DNA from: Bin87 sp034420475
GTDB lineage: Bacteria > Chloroflexota > Dehalococcoidia > Lucifugimonadales > UBA3495
DNA length: 64,000 nt
Direction of reading: 5' to 3'
Assembly (NCBI GenBank): GCA_034420475.1
Contig: DAOULH010000004.1
Location: 1-64,000, forward strand
Made by a program: the position numbers and the translations under genes. This document shows, one piece after another, positions 1-6,763 of the stretch. The number at the start of each line of letters is the position of its first letter. Position 1 is the first letter of the stretch. Under the pieces are notes generated by a model. The model searched no databases and was not told the origin of the DNA. It saw nothing but the letters and a program-made list of their open reading frames with translations.

Positions 1-1930
1 GCGAGTCCTGCAGCGGCGGGTTGGCGGGATCCGACACTCCCACCAGCACACGGTTGGGCATGAACCGTTGGCTCACTTCGTCCAGCATGGAAGTGGTGGC
101 CGGGTCGCTCGCAGGGCCGACAATGACGATTTCCCGGGGCAGCGAGACGTAGAAGTCGAGAGCGCCCAGCCAGTGGCCGGTGGCTGCGGGAGCGCGGCCG
201 AGAAGCTGCTGCATGGCCCGGAGCGGAGTCGCGCCCTTGCTTGAATAGTCGTCATTGCCGGTGATCACGCCCAGCCGCAGCAGAACGTCCGCGGCGACCG
301 AACCGCCGCAGGGCTGGGCATTGTCGAACACGTCCCTAGGGCGGATCACCAGCGTTTCGTGGTCGCTGCCGGTGTCGTAAAAGCCGCCGACGGGATCATC
401 CCAGAACAGGGCATTCATTTCGTCGGCCAGGGACACGGCTTCCTGCAGCCAACGGGGTTCCAGCGTGGCCTCGTGCAGGGACAACAGTCCGTCGGCCAGG
501 CAGGCGTAGTCTTCCAGGTAGCCGTTCAGCTTGGCCTCGCCGTTGCGCCAGGTGCGGAGGAGGCGGCCATCGGGTCCGCGCATGGTTGCGAGGAGGAAAT
601 CCGCGTTGCGACTGGCGGCGTCCAGGTAGTCCGGGCGTCCCAGCGCCGCGCCGGACTCCGCAAAGGACCGGAGCATCAGGCCATTCCAGGAGGTGAGTAC
701 CTTATCATCGAGGAGGGGGTGAATGCGCTGCTCGCGAACATCGAGGAGGACGGCGCGGGCGCGCTGGACGGCTGCGGACAGATCGTCCTCGCTCACGCCC
801 CGCTGGCTCGCGTATTCTTCCGGGGGCCGGGGGACGTTGAGGATGTTCGCGCCTTCAAAGTTGCCCCGCTCGGTGACGCCATAGTAGCCCATCACCAGGT
901 CCGCATCCTCGCCCAGCAGCGAGCGCAGCTCATCCGGCGTCCAGACGAAGAACTTGCCCTCAACGCCCTCGCTGTCAGCGTCCTGGGCGGAGTAGAACCC
1001 TCCCGCCGGATCCGTCATCTCCCGCAGCACGTAGTCCAGCGTTTCCTCGGTGATGCGGCGGTACAGCGGATTGCCGGTCACCTGCCAGGCGTGGAGGTAC
1101 AGCCTGGCGAGAAGGGCATTGTCGTACAGCATTTTCTCGAAATGGGGGACAAGCCAGTAAGCGTCGGTGGAGTAACGGTGAAAGCCCCCGCCCACCTGGT
1201 CATACATGCCGCCGTAGGCCATTTTTTGCAGGGTCAGCTCCACCATTTCCAGGGCGCGGGCGTTGAACCCGTGGCGGTGGTAGCGCAGCAGGAACTCCGG
1301 GGTCATGGGCTGGGGGAACTTGGGGGCGCTGCCGAAACCGCCGTTGAGGTGGTCGAACTGGGTGGCCAGCTGGGAATAGGCGTTGTGCATCACCTCGGTG
1401 GTCAGAGGAGTGAAACCGCGCGGCATCTGGCCGGTGCGGCCCATCTGCTCGGCCAGTTGGCGGGTGACCCGTTCGATCTCGCCCTTGTTGGTATGGTAGG
1501 CCTGGCTGGCGGCGGCGAGGAGACGGGGGAAGCCGGGCATTCCGCCGCGATCCTCGGGCGGGAAGTAGGTCCCGCCGTAGTACGGGCGGCCTTCCGGGGT
1601 CAGGAAGACAGTCATCGGCCAGCCGCCGCTGCCGGTCATCATCTGCACCGCTTCCATGTACACGGCATCCAGGTCCGGGCGTTCCTCCCGGTCCACCTTG
1701 ATGTTGACGAAGTTGTCGTTCATCAGTACGGCGATGTCCTCGTTCTCAAAGGACTCCCGTTCCATCACGTGGCACCAGTGGCAGGCGGAATAGCCGATGC
1801 TCAGGAGGATGGGACGGTCATCCGCGCGGGCGCGCCCCAGTGCCTCCTCGCCCCAGGGGTACCAGTCCACCGGATTTTCGGCGTGTTGCAGGAGATAAGG
1901 GCTGGTTTCGTTGATCAGGCGGTTGGACAC
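1..1930 (-). CDS. YyaL/DUF255 thioredoxin-domain protein, 3' end outside the window
   Basis: Translation of the minus strand from a GTG at 1930 stays open to base 1 (about 643 residues). The family is usually near 690, so roughly 45 C-terminal residues are missing. The N-terminus reads NRLINETSPYLLQHAENPVD and is followed by the family's CxxC site (SACHWCHVMERESFE). Further on come SGGWPMTVFL and GGTYFPPEDRGGMPGF, then a long alpha/alpha-barrel part with KVLTSWNGLMLRSFAE. An AAGGAG Shine-Dalgarno lies 9 nt before the GTG, which supports this start over an internal ATG. The family (SPATA20-like) pairs a thioredoxin-like domain with a six-hairpin glycosidase-like domain. Its reaction is not established. 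It is divergent from the two selenocysteine thioredoxin-like genes, which suggests but does not prove a shared redox theme. Confidence 0.93.
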   Translation of the reverse strand, partial: MSNRLINETSPYLLQHAENPVDWYPWGEEALGRARADDRPILLSIGYSACHWCHVMERESFENEDIAVLMNDNFVNIKVDREERPDLDAVYMEAVQMMTGSGGWPMTVFLTPEGRPYYGGTYFPPEDRGGMPGFPRLLAAASQAYHTNKGEIERVTRQLAEQMGRTGQMPRGFTPLTTEVMHNAYSQLATQFDHLNGGFGSAPKFPQPMTPEFLLRYHRHGFNARALEMVELTLQKMAYGGMYDQVGGGFHRYSTDAYWLVPHFEKMLYDNALLARLYLHAWQVTGNPLYRRITEETLDYVLREMTDPAGGFYSAQDADSEGVEGKFFVWTPDELRSLLGEDADLVMGYYGVTERGNFEGANILNVPRPPEEYASQRGVSEDDLSAAVQRARAVLLDVREQRIHPLLDDKVLTSWNGLMLRSFAESGAALGRPDYLDAASRNADFLLATMRGPDGRLLRTWRNGEAKLNGYLEDYACLADGLLSLHEATLEPRWLQEAVSLADEMNALFWDDPVGGFYDTGSDHETLVIRPRDVFDNAQPCGGSVAADVLLRLGVITGNDDYSSKGATPLRAMQQLLGRAPAATGHWLGALDFYVSLPREIVIVGPASDPATTSMLDEVSQRFMPNRVLVGVSDPANPPLQDS

Positions 1931-1945
1931 GGCGCAACACTCCTT

Positions 1946-1975
1946 GTTGATGGGCTCAAAGTTGATGGGCTCAAA
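1946..1975. repeat. 15-bp tandem repeat, two units, upstream of yyaL
   Basis: GTTGATGGGCTCAAA occurs twice head to tail just upstream of the yyaL Shine-Dalgarno. A third partial GGCTC-like unit follows. It looks like a simple slippage duplication in the divergent intergenic region; no function is evident. Confidence 0.8.
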
Positions 1976-2029
1976 AGCTCAAATCCGGGCATCAGTTGGA
2001 GACATACACTCAAACGCGGGAAGGTCTGC

Positions 2030-2035
2030 TAAAAT
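2030..2035 (+). promoter_or_regulatory. Candidate -10 box for the selenoprotein pair
   Basis: TAAAAT lies 49 nt before the first selenoprotein start, in a GC-rich surround. I see no convincing -35 hexamer at 16-18 bp, so this is a weak call. Confidence 0.35.
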
Positions 2036-2083
2036 CGGTTCAGGTCGCGTGCCAGCATACCAGACAGGACGACGCCCCATTCC

Positions 2084-2746
2084 ATGTCGATTATCAGGTC
2101 ACCGGAAATACAAAAACTCCTGACGACGCTGGCGATTGCGCTGGTGATTGCGGCTCTCGCGTTGTCGTGCGCCCCCGCCTCCAACGAAGGCGGCACGGAC
2201 ATGGCCGGGATGGACATGGCGGGCATGGCCCCAGGCGAAGGCGATGTTGACCTGAAGATCGGGGAGACTGCGCCGCCATTCGCCATGATACTGGCCGACG
2301 GCACGAACGTATCGTCCGATGATCTGGCAGCGAGCGGCCGCCCGGCGCATCTATTCTGGTTCGCCACCTGGTGACCCGAGTGCCGCGCTGAGTTACAGAC
2401 GCTGAACCCCATCGCCAGCGAGTTTCCCGAAATCGACTTCTACGTCGTCGCCTACAATGAACCCGCGGCGACGATTGCAGCGTATATCGAAGAGAACGGA
2501 TACACCGATGTGATCGCCGCACAGCCGGTCGGAGCCATGCTGGCCGATCTGGAAATCACGCGCCAGATGGCAATGATGGCGGTAAACGCCGATGGCGTTA
2601 TCTACCACCGACAGCTGATGGGCAGCGCGGACCAGTGGTCGCCACAATTCACCGCGTTGACCGCCGACCCACACGCCGTACCAACCAAAACGGAAGTCAA
2701 GCAGGAACAGGACCGGCGGCTGATGGACATGCAGCTGCCGGCTTGA
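2084..2746 (+). CDS. Thioredoxin-like lipoprotein selenoprotein 1 (UGA = Sec at residue 97)
   Basis: Reading through TGA 2372-2374 gives one 220-residue protein. Residues 1-30 are a lipoprotein-type signal peptide ending LALSC. A Met/Gly-rich linker follows, then a redoxin domain opening with VGETAPPFA. The active site is FATW-U-PEC-RAEL, where TlpA/ResA-like proteins have WCxxC, so UGA sits exactly at the first, nucleophilic Cys. The frame continues with TLNPIASEFPEIDFYVVAYN to a TGA stop. The cis-Pro loop usual for thioredoxin folds is not obvious (TRQMAMMAV). The next gene is a paralogue with the same UGA. A bulged hairpin lies 10 nt after the UGA (2385-2402) and selA lies 12.6 kb away. 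Expected role: membrane-anchored extracytoplasmic thiol/selenol oxidoreductase. Plain translation would call two broken ORFs here. Confidence 0.88.
2385..2402 (+). promoter_or_regulatory. SECIS-like hairpin of selenoprotein 1
   Basis: Starting 10 nt after the UGA, GCGCTG pairs with CAG(A)CGC around the loop AGTTA. This gives three plus three base pairs with one bulged A on the 3' side. The loop starts 16 nt after the UGA and has G at its second position, which fits what I recall of bacterial SECIS rules. The paralogue has the same fold with a T-A to C-G compensated pair. Confidence 0.75.
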
Positions 2747-2759
2747 TGACAGTAGGCTC

Positions 2760-2776
2760 CGGCGTCGTTGACGCCG
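2760..2776 (+). other. Small hairpin between the two selenoprotein genes
   Basis: CGGCGTC and GACGCCG form a 7-bp stem around a 3-nt loop in the 43-nt gap. No T-tract follows, so it is more likely a processing or stability element than a terminator. Confidence 0.45.
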
Positions 2777-2789
2777 CCAACCTGAAAGA

Positions 2790-3638
2790 ATGAAAGGAAC
2801 TTCCAAATACTTGAGTGGTTTCGCGGTCGCCGGACTTCTGGCCATGGCAGTGGTGGCGTGCGGCGCCGAGGAAACACCCGCGCCGGCGACACCCGCGAAC
2901 GTCGCCCCGGCCGCCACGACGGCGTCGCCTCCCACGGTCACGCAACCGGCTACGAGCGAACCAGAAGCCGCGACTGCCACCTCAGCGCCTCCCGCAACTT
3001 CGGGCTCGCCAGCGGCCACGGCTACTGAAGCGCCAGCGGCAGCCGTTACGGCAGCCGCAACCCAATCCCCCGCGGACCCGCCGGCTCCCACGACGCCAGC
3101 GCCAGCCGCCACCGAAGCGGCGACGGCAGCCGTTGCGCCTACGGATACTCCGGCCCCCGCCCCGCCAACGGCGACCGCAGCCACTGAGGCGCCAGCCGTC
3201 GATGTGGGGAATGAGGTTGGAGAGACGCCGCCGGCATTCGCAATGGATTTGTCCGATGGATCCCGGATCGAATCGGCTGCCATCGTGGGCAGCGGCAAGC
3301 CGGTTTTCATGCACTACTTCGCCACCTGGTGACCGGTGTGCCGCGCCGAGTTGCGGACGCTCAATCCTATCGTCGCCGAATACGCCGGACAGGTTGACTT
3401 CTACCTGGTAGCTTTCAATGAGAGCACGACTACCCTGGAGTCCTACATCGCCGATAACGGCTATGCCAACATGATCGCTGCGCAGCCCGTTGATTCCATG
3501 CTCCGCGACCTGAAAATCGTGAGCCAGTCGTCGATGATCGCGGTGGACGGCGAGGGCGTGATCACCTTCCGCAAGGGATACGGCAGAGGTGGCGACGCGG
3601 AAACGCTAAGCGCAGAGTTCGCCAAGCTGGTCCAGTAA
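2790..3638 (+). CDS. Thioredoxin-like lipoprotein selenoprotein 2 (UGA = Sec at residue 181)
   Basis: Read through TGA 3330-3332 this is a 282-residue protein. Residues 1-24 are a signal peptide with the lipobox VVAC. Residues ~25-140 are a Pro/Ala/Thr-rich low-complexity linker, probably a flexible surface spacer. The redoxin domain begins VGETPPAFAMDLSDG and carries FATW-U-PVC-RAEL, then TLNPIVAEYAGQVDFYLVAFN, ending at TAA 3636-3638. It aligns along its whole domain with the upstream gene (shared TLNPI, NGY, MIAAQPV and GVI blocks), so this is a tandem duplication with a longer tether. As in gene 1, the thioredoxin cis-Pro position is not Pro (SQSSMIAV). The gap to gene 1 is 43 nt on the same strand, so they are probably co-transcribed. 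The hairpin at 3343-3360 is the presumed SECIS. Confidence 0.88.
3343..3360 (+). promoter_or_regulatory. SECIS-like hairpin of selenoprotein 2
   Basis: It lies at the same distance (10 nt) from the UGA as in gene 1. GCGCCG pairs with CGG(A)CGC around AGTTG, with the bulged A in the same place. Relative to gene 1, T2389-A2397 has become C3347-G3355. The 5' change is silent (Ala) and the 3' change is Gln to Arg, so pairing was kept at the cost of a residue change. Confidence 0.75.
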
Positions 3639-3681
3639 CAAGCCAGGGCGGAACTTGCACGCGAACGCGCAAACGAAACGG

Positions 3682-3841
3682 TAACTATTCAGAATTCAGG
3701 GGTTTGTCATTGCGAGGCGCTTGCGCCGCAGCAATCTCGACGCAGTAGCAGCAACGTCTACCCCGAAGCACTGCCTTGCGCCATCGAGATTGCCGCGCTG
3801 CGCTCGCAATGATAACTTCCCCGCAACTCTGAACAATCACG
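3682..3841. repeat. MITE-like composite palindrome, copy 1
   Basis: A ~160 bp element with inverted ends (TAACTATTCAGA ... TCTGAACAATCACG) and nested inverted blocks (CATTGCGAG / CTCGCAATG and GCAATCTCG / CGAGATTGC). It is inverted relative to the other three copies. The exact 8-bp direct repeat CGAAACGG flanks it (3674-3681 and 3842-3849), as expected for a target-site duplication. It sits between the convergent ends of selenoprotein 2 and thrS. Confidence 0.85.
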
Positions 3842-3896
3842 CGAAACGGGCGACCGCTGGGGCCGCCCGTCTTCCTTTCCCCGGAATGTCTCGACG

Positions 3897-5666
3897 TTAT
3901 TTGGCTGCGGGTGTACCCGCGAGTCCGGCCCACAGCATATCGGTCACCTCGCTCAACGGCAGGGCGCCCAGGTTGTCGCCATCGCGGGTGCGGACCGCGG
4001 CGGCTCCGGCGTCGGCCTCCCGGTCGCCCACGACCAGCATGTAGGGCGTCTTCTGCAACTGCGCCTGCCGGATCTTCTGGTTCATGCGCTCGCTGCGGTC
4101 GTCCACCTCCACCCGGAAGCCGGCATCGCGCAAATGCGTCGCCACGGATTCCGCGTACTCGTTGTGACGGTCGGCGATGGGGATCACCGTGGCCTGGACC
4201 GGAGCCAGCCACAGCGGGAACGCCCCGGCATAGTGTTCCACCAGAACGCCGAAGAACCGCTCCAGCGAGCCCAGGATGGCGCGGTGGACCATGTAGGGCC
4301 GGGAACGGTTGCCCTGGTCATCCTGGAAAACCAGGTCGAAGCGCTCGGGCAGGTTGAAGTCGAACTGCACGGTGGTGCACTGCCAGTCCCGACCCAGCGC
4401 GTCCTTGATCTTGATATCAATCTTCGGGCCGTAGAATGCTCCGCCGCCGTCGTCAATGCCATAAGTCAGCTTGCGGTCCTCCAGAGCCTCCTGCAACGAT
4501 TTGGTGGCGTGTTCCCACATATCAGGCTCGCCAACGTACTTTTCCGGCCGGGTGGACAGCATAATGTCGTAGTCCTCGAACCCGAAGGCGGCCATGATCT
4601 CGAAGGTCATGTCCAGCACGCCGTCCACCTCGGCCGTCACCTGATCGGGCAGGCAAAAGATATGGGCATCGTCCTGGGTGAACCCGCGCACGCGCATCAG
4701 GCCGTGCAGCACGCCGCTGCGTTCGTAGCGGTACACGGTGCCCAATTCCGCAATGCGCAGGGGCAACTCGCGGTAGCTGCGCAGCGCGGAACGGTAAACC
4801 TGGATGTGGAAGGGGCAGTTCATCGGCTTCAGGAAGTATTCCTGCTCGTCGATTTCCATGGGCGCGTACATGCTGTCCCGGTAGAAATCGAGGTGCCCGC
4901 TGGTCTGCCATAGCCGGGCGCGCCCGATGTGGGGCGAATAGACGATGTTGTAGCCCCGCCGGTAGTGAATGTCCCGCCAGTAGTCCTCGATGAGCGAACG
5001 CATGATGCCGCCCTTGGGATGCCACACGATCAGGCCGGGACCGATCTCGTCGTGCACGCTGAACAGGTTCAGCTGCCGGCCCAGGGTGCGGTGGTCCCGG
5101 CGTTCGGCTTCGGCGAGACGCTCCAGGTGCGCCTCCAACTCCTGCTGCGACTCCCAGGCAGTGCCGTAAATCCGTTGCAGCATCGGACGGCTTTCGTCGC
5201 CACGCCAGTAGGCGCCGGCGACGTTGAGCAGCTTGACCGCGGCAATTTCTCCGGTGCTGTCCACGTGAGGCCCCTGGCAGAGGTCGGTGAACTCCCCGTG
5301 GCGATAGATGCTCAGCGTCGTTTCGTCGGGCAGATCGTCGATGATCTCCTGCTTGTAGGGCTGGGAGTCGAACAGGGCCTTGGCTGAATCGCGGCTCAAC
5401 TCCTCCCGGACGAAGGGCGCGTTGGACCGTATCGTGTCGAGCATGAGCGACTCGATGCGTTCCAGATCCTCCGGCGTGAAAGGCTGGGCCACGTCGAAGT
5501 CGTAGTAGAAGCCATCGGCGGTGGGCGGGCCGATGCCGACCTTGGCCTCCGGGAACAGTTGCAGCACCGCGTCGGCCATGACGTGGGCGGCCGAGTGGCG
5601 CATCCGATGCCGCAGCGATGCGATGGGATCGTCAACGGCGTGTTCCGGGGTTCCGTGGTCCAGCAT
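3897..5666 (-). CDS. thrS: Threonyl-tRNA synthetase without the N-terminal TGS domain
   Basis: This cytoplasmic enzyme charges tRNA-Thr. At 589 residues it starts directly in the editing domain: HSAAH at residues 24-28 gives the HxxxH pair, and DLCQGPH is the second editing block. The ~60-residue TGS domain of E. coli-type enzymes is absent. The catalytic core has YFLKPMNCPFH (zinc Cys), a class II motif 2 region (YRYERSGVLHGLMRVRGFTQDDAH) and motif 3 (RPYMVHRAILGSLERF). The C-terminal 100 residues are the anticodon-binding domain. A TATAAT lies ~33 nt before the start. The first ~33 codons are duplicated at 6465-6599, and the DUF5678-like/protease pair lies between the two copies. No T-box leader is visible. 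Confidence 0.97.
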   Translation of the reverse strand: MLDHGTPEHAVDDPIASLRHRMRHSAAHVMADAVLQLFPEAKVGIGPPTADGFYYDFDVAQPFTPEDLERIESLMLDTIRSNAPFVREELSRDSAKALFDSQPYKQEIIDDLPDETTLSIYRHGEFTDLCQGPHVDSTGEIAAVKLLNVAGAYWRGDESRPMLQRIYGTAWESQQELEAHLERLAEAERRDHRTLGRQLNLFSVHDEIGPGLIVWHPKGGIMRSLIEDYWRDIHYRRGYNIVYSPHIGRARLWQTSGHLDFYRDSMYAPMEIDEQEYFLKPMNCPFHIQVYRSALRSYRELPLRIAELGTVYRYERSGVLHGLMRVRGFTQDDAHIFCLPDQVTAEVDGVLDMTFEIMAAFGFEDYDIMLSTRPEKYVGEPDMWEHATKSLQEALEDRKLTYGIDDGGGAFYGPKIDIKIKDALGRDWQCTTVQFDFNLPERFDLVFQDDQGNRSRPYMVHRAILGSLERFFGVLVEHYAGAFPLWLAPVQATVIPIADRHNEYAESVATHLRDAGFRVEVDDRSERMNQKIRQAQLQKTPYMLVVGDREADAGAAAVRTRDGDNLGALPLSEVTDMLWAGLAGTPAAK

Positions 5667-5698
5667 ACGGGATTACCTGCCTGGCGGGAGATGCAATT

Positions 5699-5704
5699 AT
5701 TATA
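5699..5704 (-). promoter_or_regulatory. -10 box upstream of thrS
   Basis: TATAAT on the minus strand lies 33 nt before the thrS ATG, within GGGCGTATAATAATTGC. No clear -35 is seen. It would give a short untranslated leader. Confidence 0.5.
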
Positions 5705-5730
5705 CGCCCACTGCCGGCTGACCGGCCCGT

Positions 5731-6153
5731 TCAGAGGCGAGCCGCCGTGAAGCCGATGATGCCGTTGCCAACATCAATCTGCCAGGTTTGCCAGTGGTTG
5801 AGGATGTCCCGGCCTAGCAGCGACGGTATGTTGGCGTTATCGTCTTTTGGTTCTGCGATGTAGAGGGTAGTAGCATAGCGAAGCGGCGTTGATGAAGCGT
5901 CGTCATGGAAAGTGAGTGTGCCGGGTATGAGGCGGTAAATAGACCCGCCGCCGATGCCGTTAATTTGCACCGTTTCCGCTTCCTGCATATCGGCTTGGGG
6001 TATTGCCAGCTTGGGAACGTCCGCAGGATGAATTGCCGTAATACTCGCTCCGCTGTCAACCAGAAATATCAGCGCCGCCGGCCGGCTGTCAGGGCTCGTC
6101 ATGACCGTTGCTTCTATAAAATAGCCGTCGTCGGTTATGCTTCCGGTAATCAC
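5731..6153 (-). CDS. Retropepsin-like clan AA aspartic protease, module copy 1
   Basis: This 140-residue protein starts at a GTG that overlaps the stop of the preceding gene (GTGA), so translation is probably coupled. The ATG further upstream would overlap that gene entirely and adds Arg/Cys-rich non-homologous sequence. The active-site loop is LVDSGAS (Asp-Ser-Gly instead of the common Asp-Thr-Gly). The second conserved block is LLGRDIL near residue 115, as in single-domain retropepsin-like proteases. There is no signal peptide or membrane segment. Such proteases normally act as homodimers; the substrate is unknown. The upstream partner is a DUF5678-like protein, and the same two-gene order recurs at 22.4-23.0 kb. 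Confidence 0.78.
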   Translation of the reverse strand: MITGSITDDGYFIEATVMTSPDSRPAALIFLVDSGASITAIHPADVPKLAIPQADMQEAETVQINGIGGGSIYRLIPGTLTFHDDASSTPLRYATTLYIAEPKDDNANIPSLLGRDILNHWQTWQIDVGNGIIGFTAARL

Positions 6154-6431
6154 AGGATCATCAATTTGGGCTTGGTCGCCATGAAGCCGGTGGCAACAGC
6201 GCCGCCGAGGCAGCCCAATTCCTTGAGGAGATCGGCCAGTTCCAGGCTGGTAGGCGCGACAGCGACCACACCGTTTTCGTCGACGCCCACCCACTGGTCC
6301 GGATATTCCGCCGTCAGAGCGGCCTTATCCTGCCATAGCCGCAAATTTGCGGCATGGTAGCGTTCCATCAGGGCGTTGAATTCATCGACATCGCCGGTGA
6401 ATGGGACCGGCGTGGCTTTCGCGGCAGGCAT
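6150..6431 (-). CDS. DUF5678-like small protein, module copy 1
   Basis: A 93-residue protein with GGAG 7 nt before its ATG. The core reads DQWVGVDENGVVAVAPTS followed by a helix (LELADLLKELG). This resembles DUF5678, a short beta-hairpin/helix domain of unknown function with a [G/D]xWV...DG.vv pattern. The C-terminus is TGFMATKPKLMIL. Its stop overlaps the start of the protease gene by 4 nt. The second module has the same arrangement (FGKWVIIGDGEIVGEY). It could be an inhibitor, adaptor or substrate of the protease; nothing in the sequence decides which. No signal peptide. Confidence 0.7.
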   Translation of the reverse strand: MPAAKATPVPFTGDVDEFNALMERYHAANLRLWQDKAALTAEYPDQWVGVDENGVVAVAPTSLELADLLKELGCLGGAVATGFMATKPKLMIL

Positions 6432-6464
6432 GATGTTTCTCCACGTTGGGTCGTCAGATGTAAT

Positions 6465-6599
6465 TTAACGTCCGCCACTCGGAATCGCAACCACAGGCAC
6501 GGCGTCGGCCATCACGTGGGCGGCCGGGTGGCGCATCCGATGCCGCAGCGATGCGATGGGATCGTCGACGGCGTGTTCCGGGGTTCCGTGATCCAGCAT
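6465..6599 (-). pseudogene. Duplicated 5' fragment of thrS
   Basis: The ribosome-binding region and first ~33 codons of thrS recur here, with about five differences over roughly 98 bp, mostly silent (Ser25 becomes Pro). After DAV the frame runs into unrelated sequence and stops, giving a 44-codon remnant. Together with the intact thrS at 5666 it brackets the DUF5678-like/protease pair. This looks like the scar of an insertion or segmental duplication at the thrS start. It keeps a TATAAT at 6644-6649, so it may still supply the promoter for the operon. Confidence 0.85.
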
Positions 6600-6643
6600 T
6601 GCGCTACCTGCCTGATGATTGAGACGGGAAAACTCTGCGAATC

Positions 6644-6649
6644 ATTATA
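6644..6649 (-). promoter_or_regulatory. -10 box upstream of the thrS remnant
   Basis: TATAAT on the minus strand, 45 nt before the remnant's ATG, possibly the original thrS promoter now driving the inserted pair. No clear -35 is seen. Confidence 0.4.
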
Positions 6650-6715
6650 AGGACGGACTTTCCGGGTTACCCGGGCGCCGTTTTGGACCCTCCGGGATGG
6701 GCCCAAGGCCTGGGT

Positions 6716-6721
6716 TATAAT
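6716..6721 (+). promoter_or_regulatory. -10 box of prfB
   Basis: TATAAT lies 43 nt before the prfB ATG and is divergent from the thrS side. No good -35 is seen at 16-18 bp. Confidence 0.5.
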
Positions 6722-6763
6722 TGAAAGCCGGAAGAAATCTCACGATGTTCGGAGGGTCTCGCG

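Noticed and set aside
359..2032. A 557-residue plus-strand frame opposite yyaL
   Set aside because: His/Gly/Val-rich translation with no domain; it is the complement of the well-conserved YyaL reading on the minus strand.
2372..3332. The two TGAs as frameshift errors, ordinary pseudogene stops, or a TGA=Trp code
   Set aside because: Flanking sequence stays in the same frame, the position is the catalytic Cys in both genes, and TGA is used as a normal stop by many genes here.
5667..5730. A T-box leader for thrS
   Set aside because: The leader is too short and has no T-box sequence or terminator.
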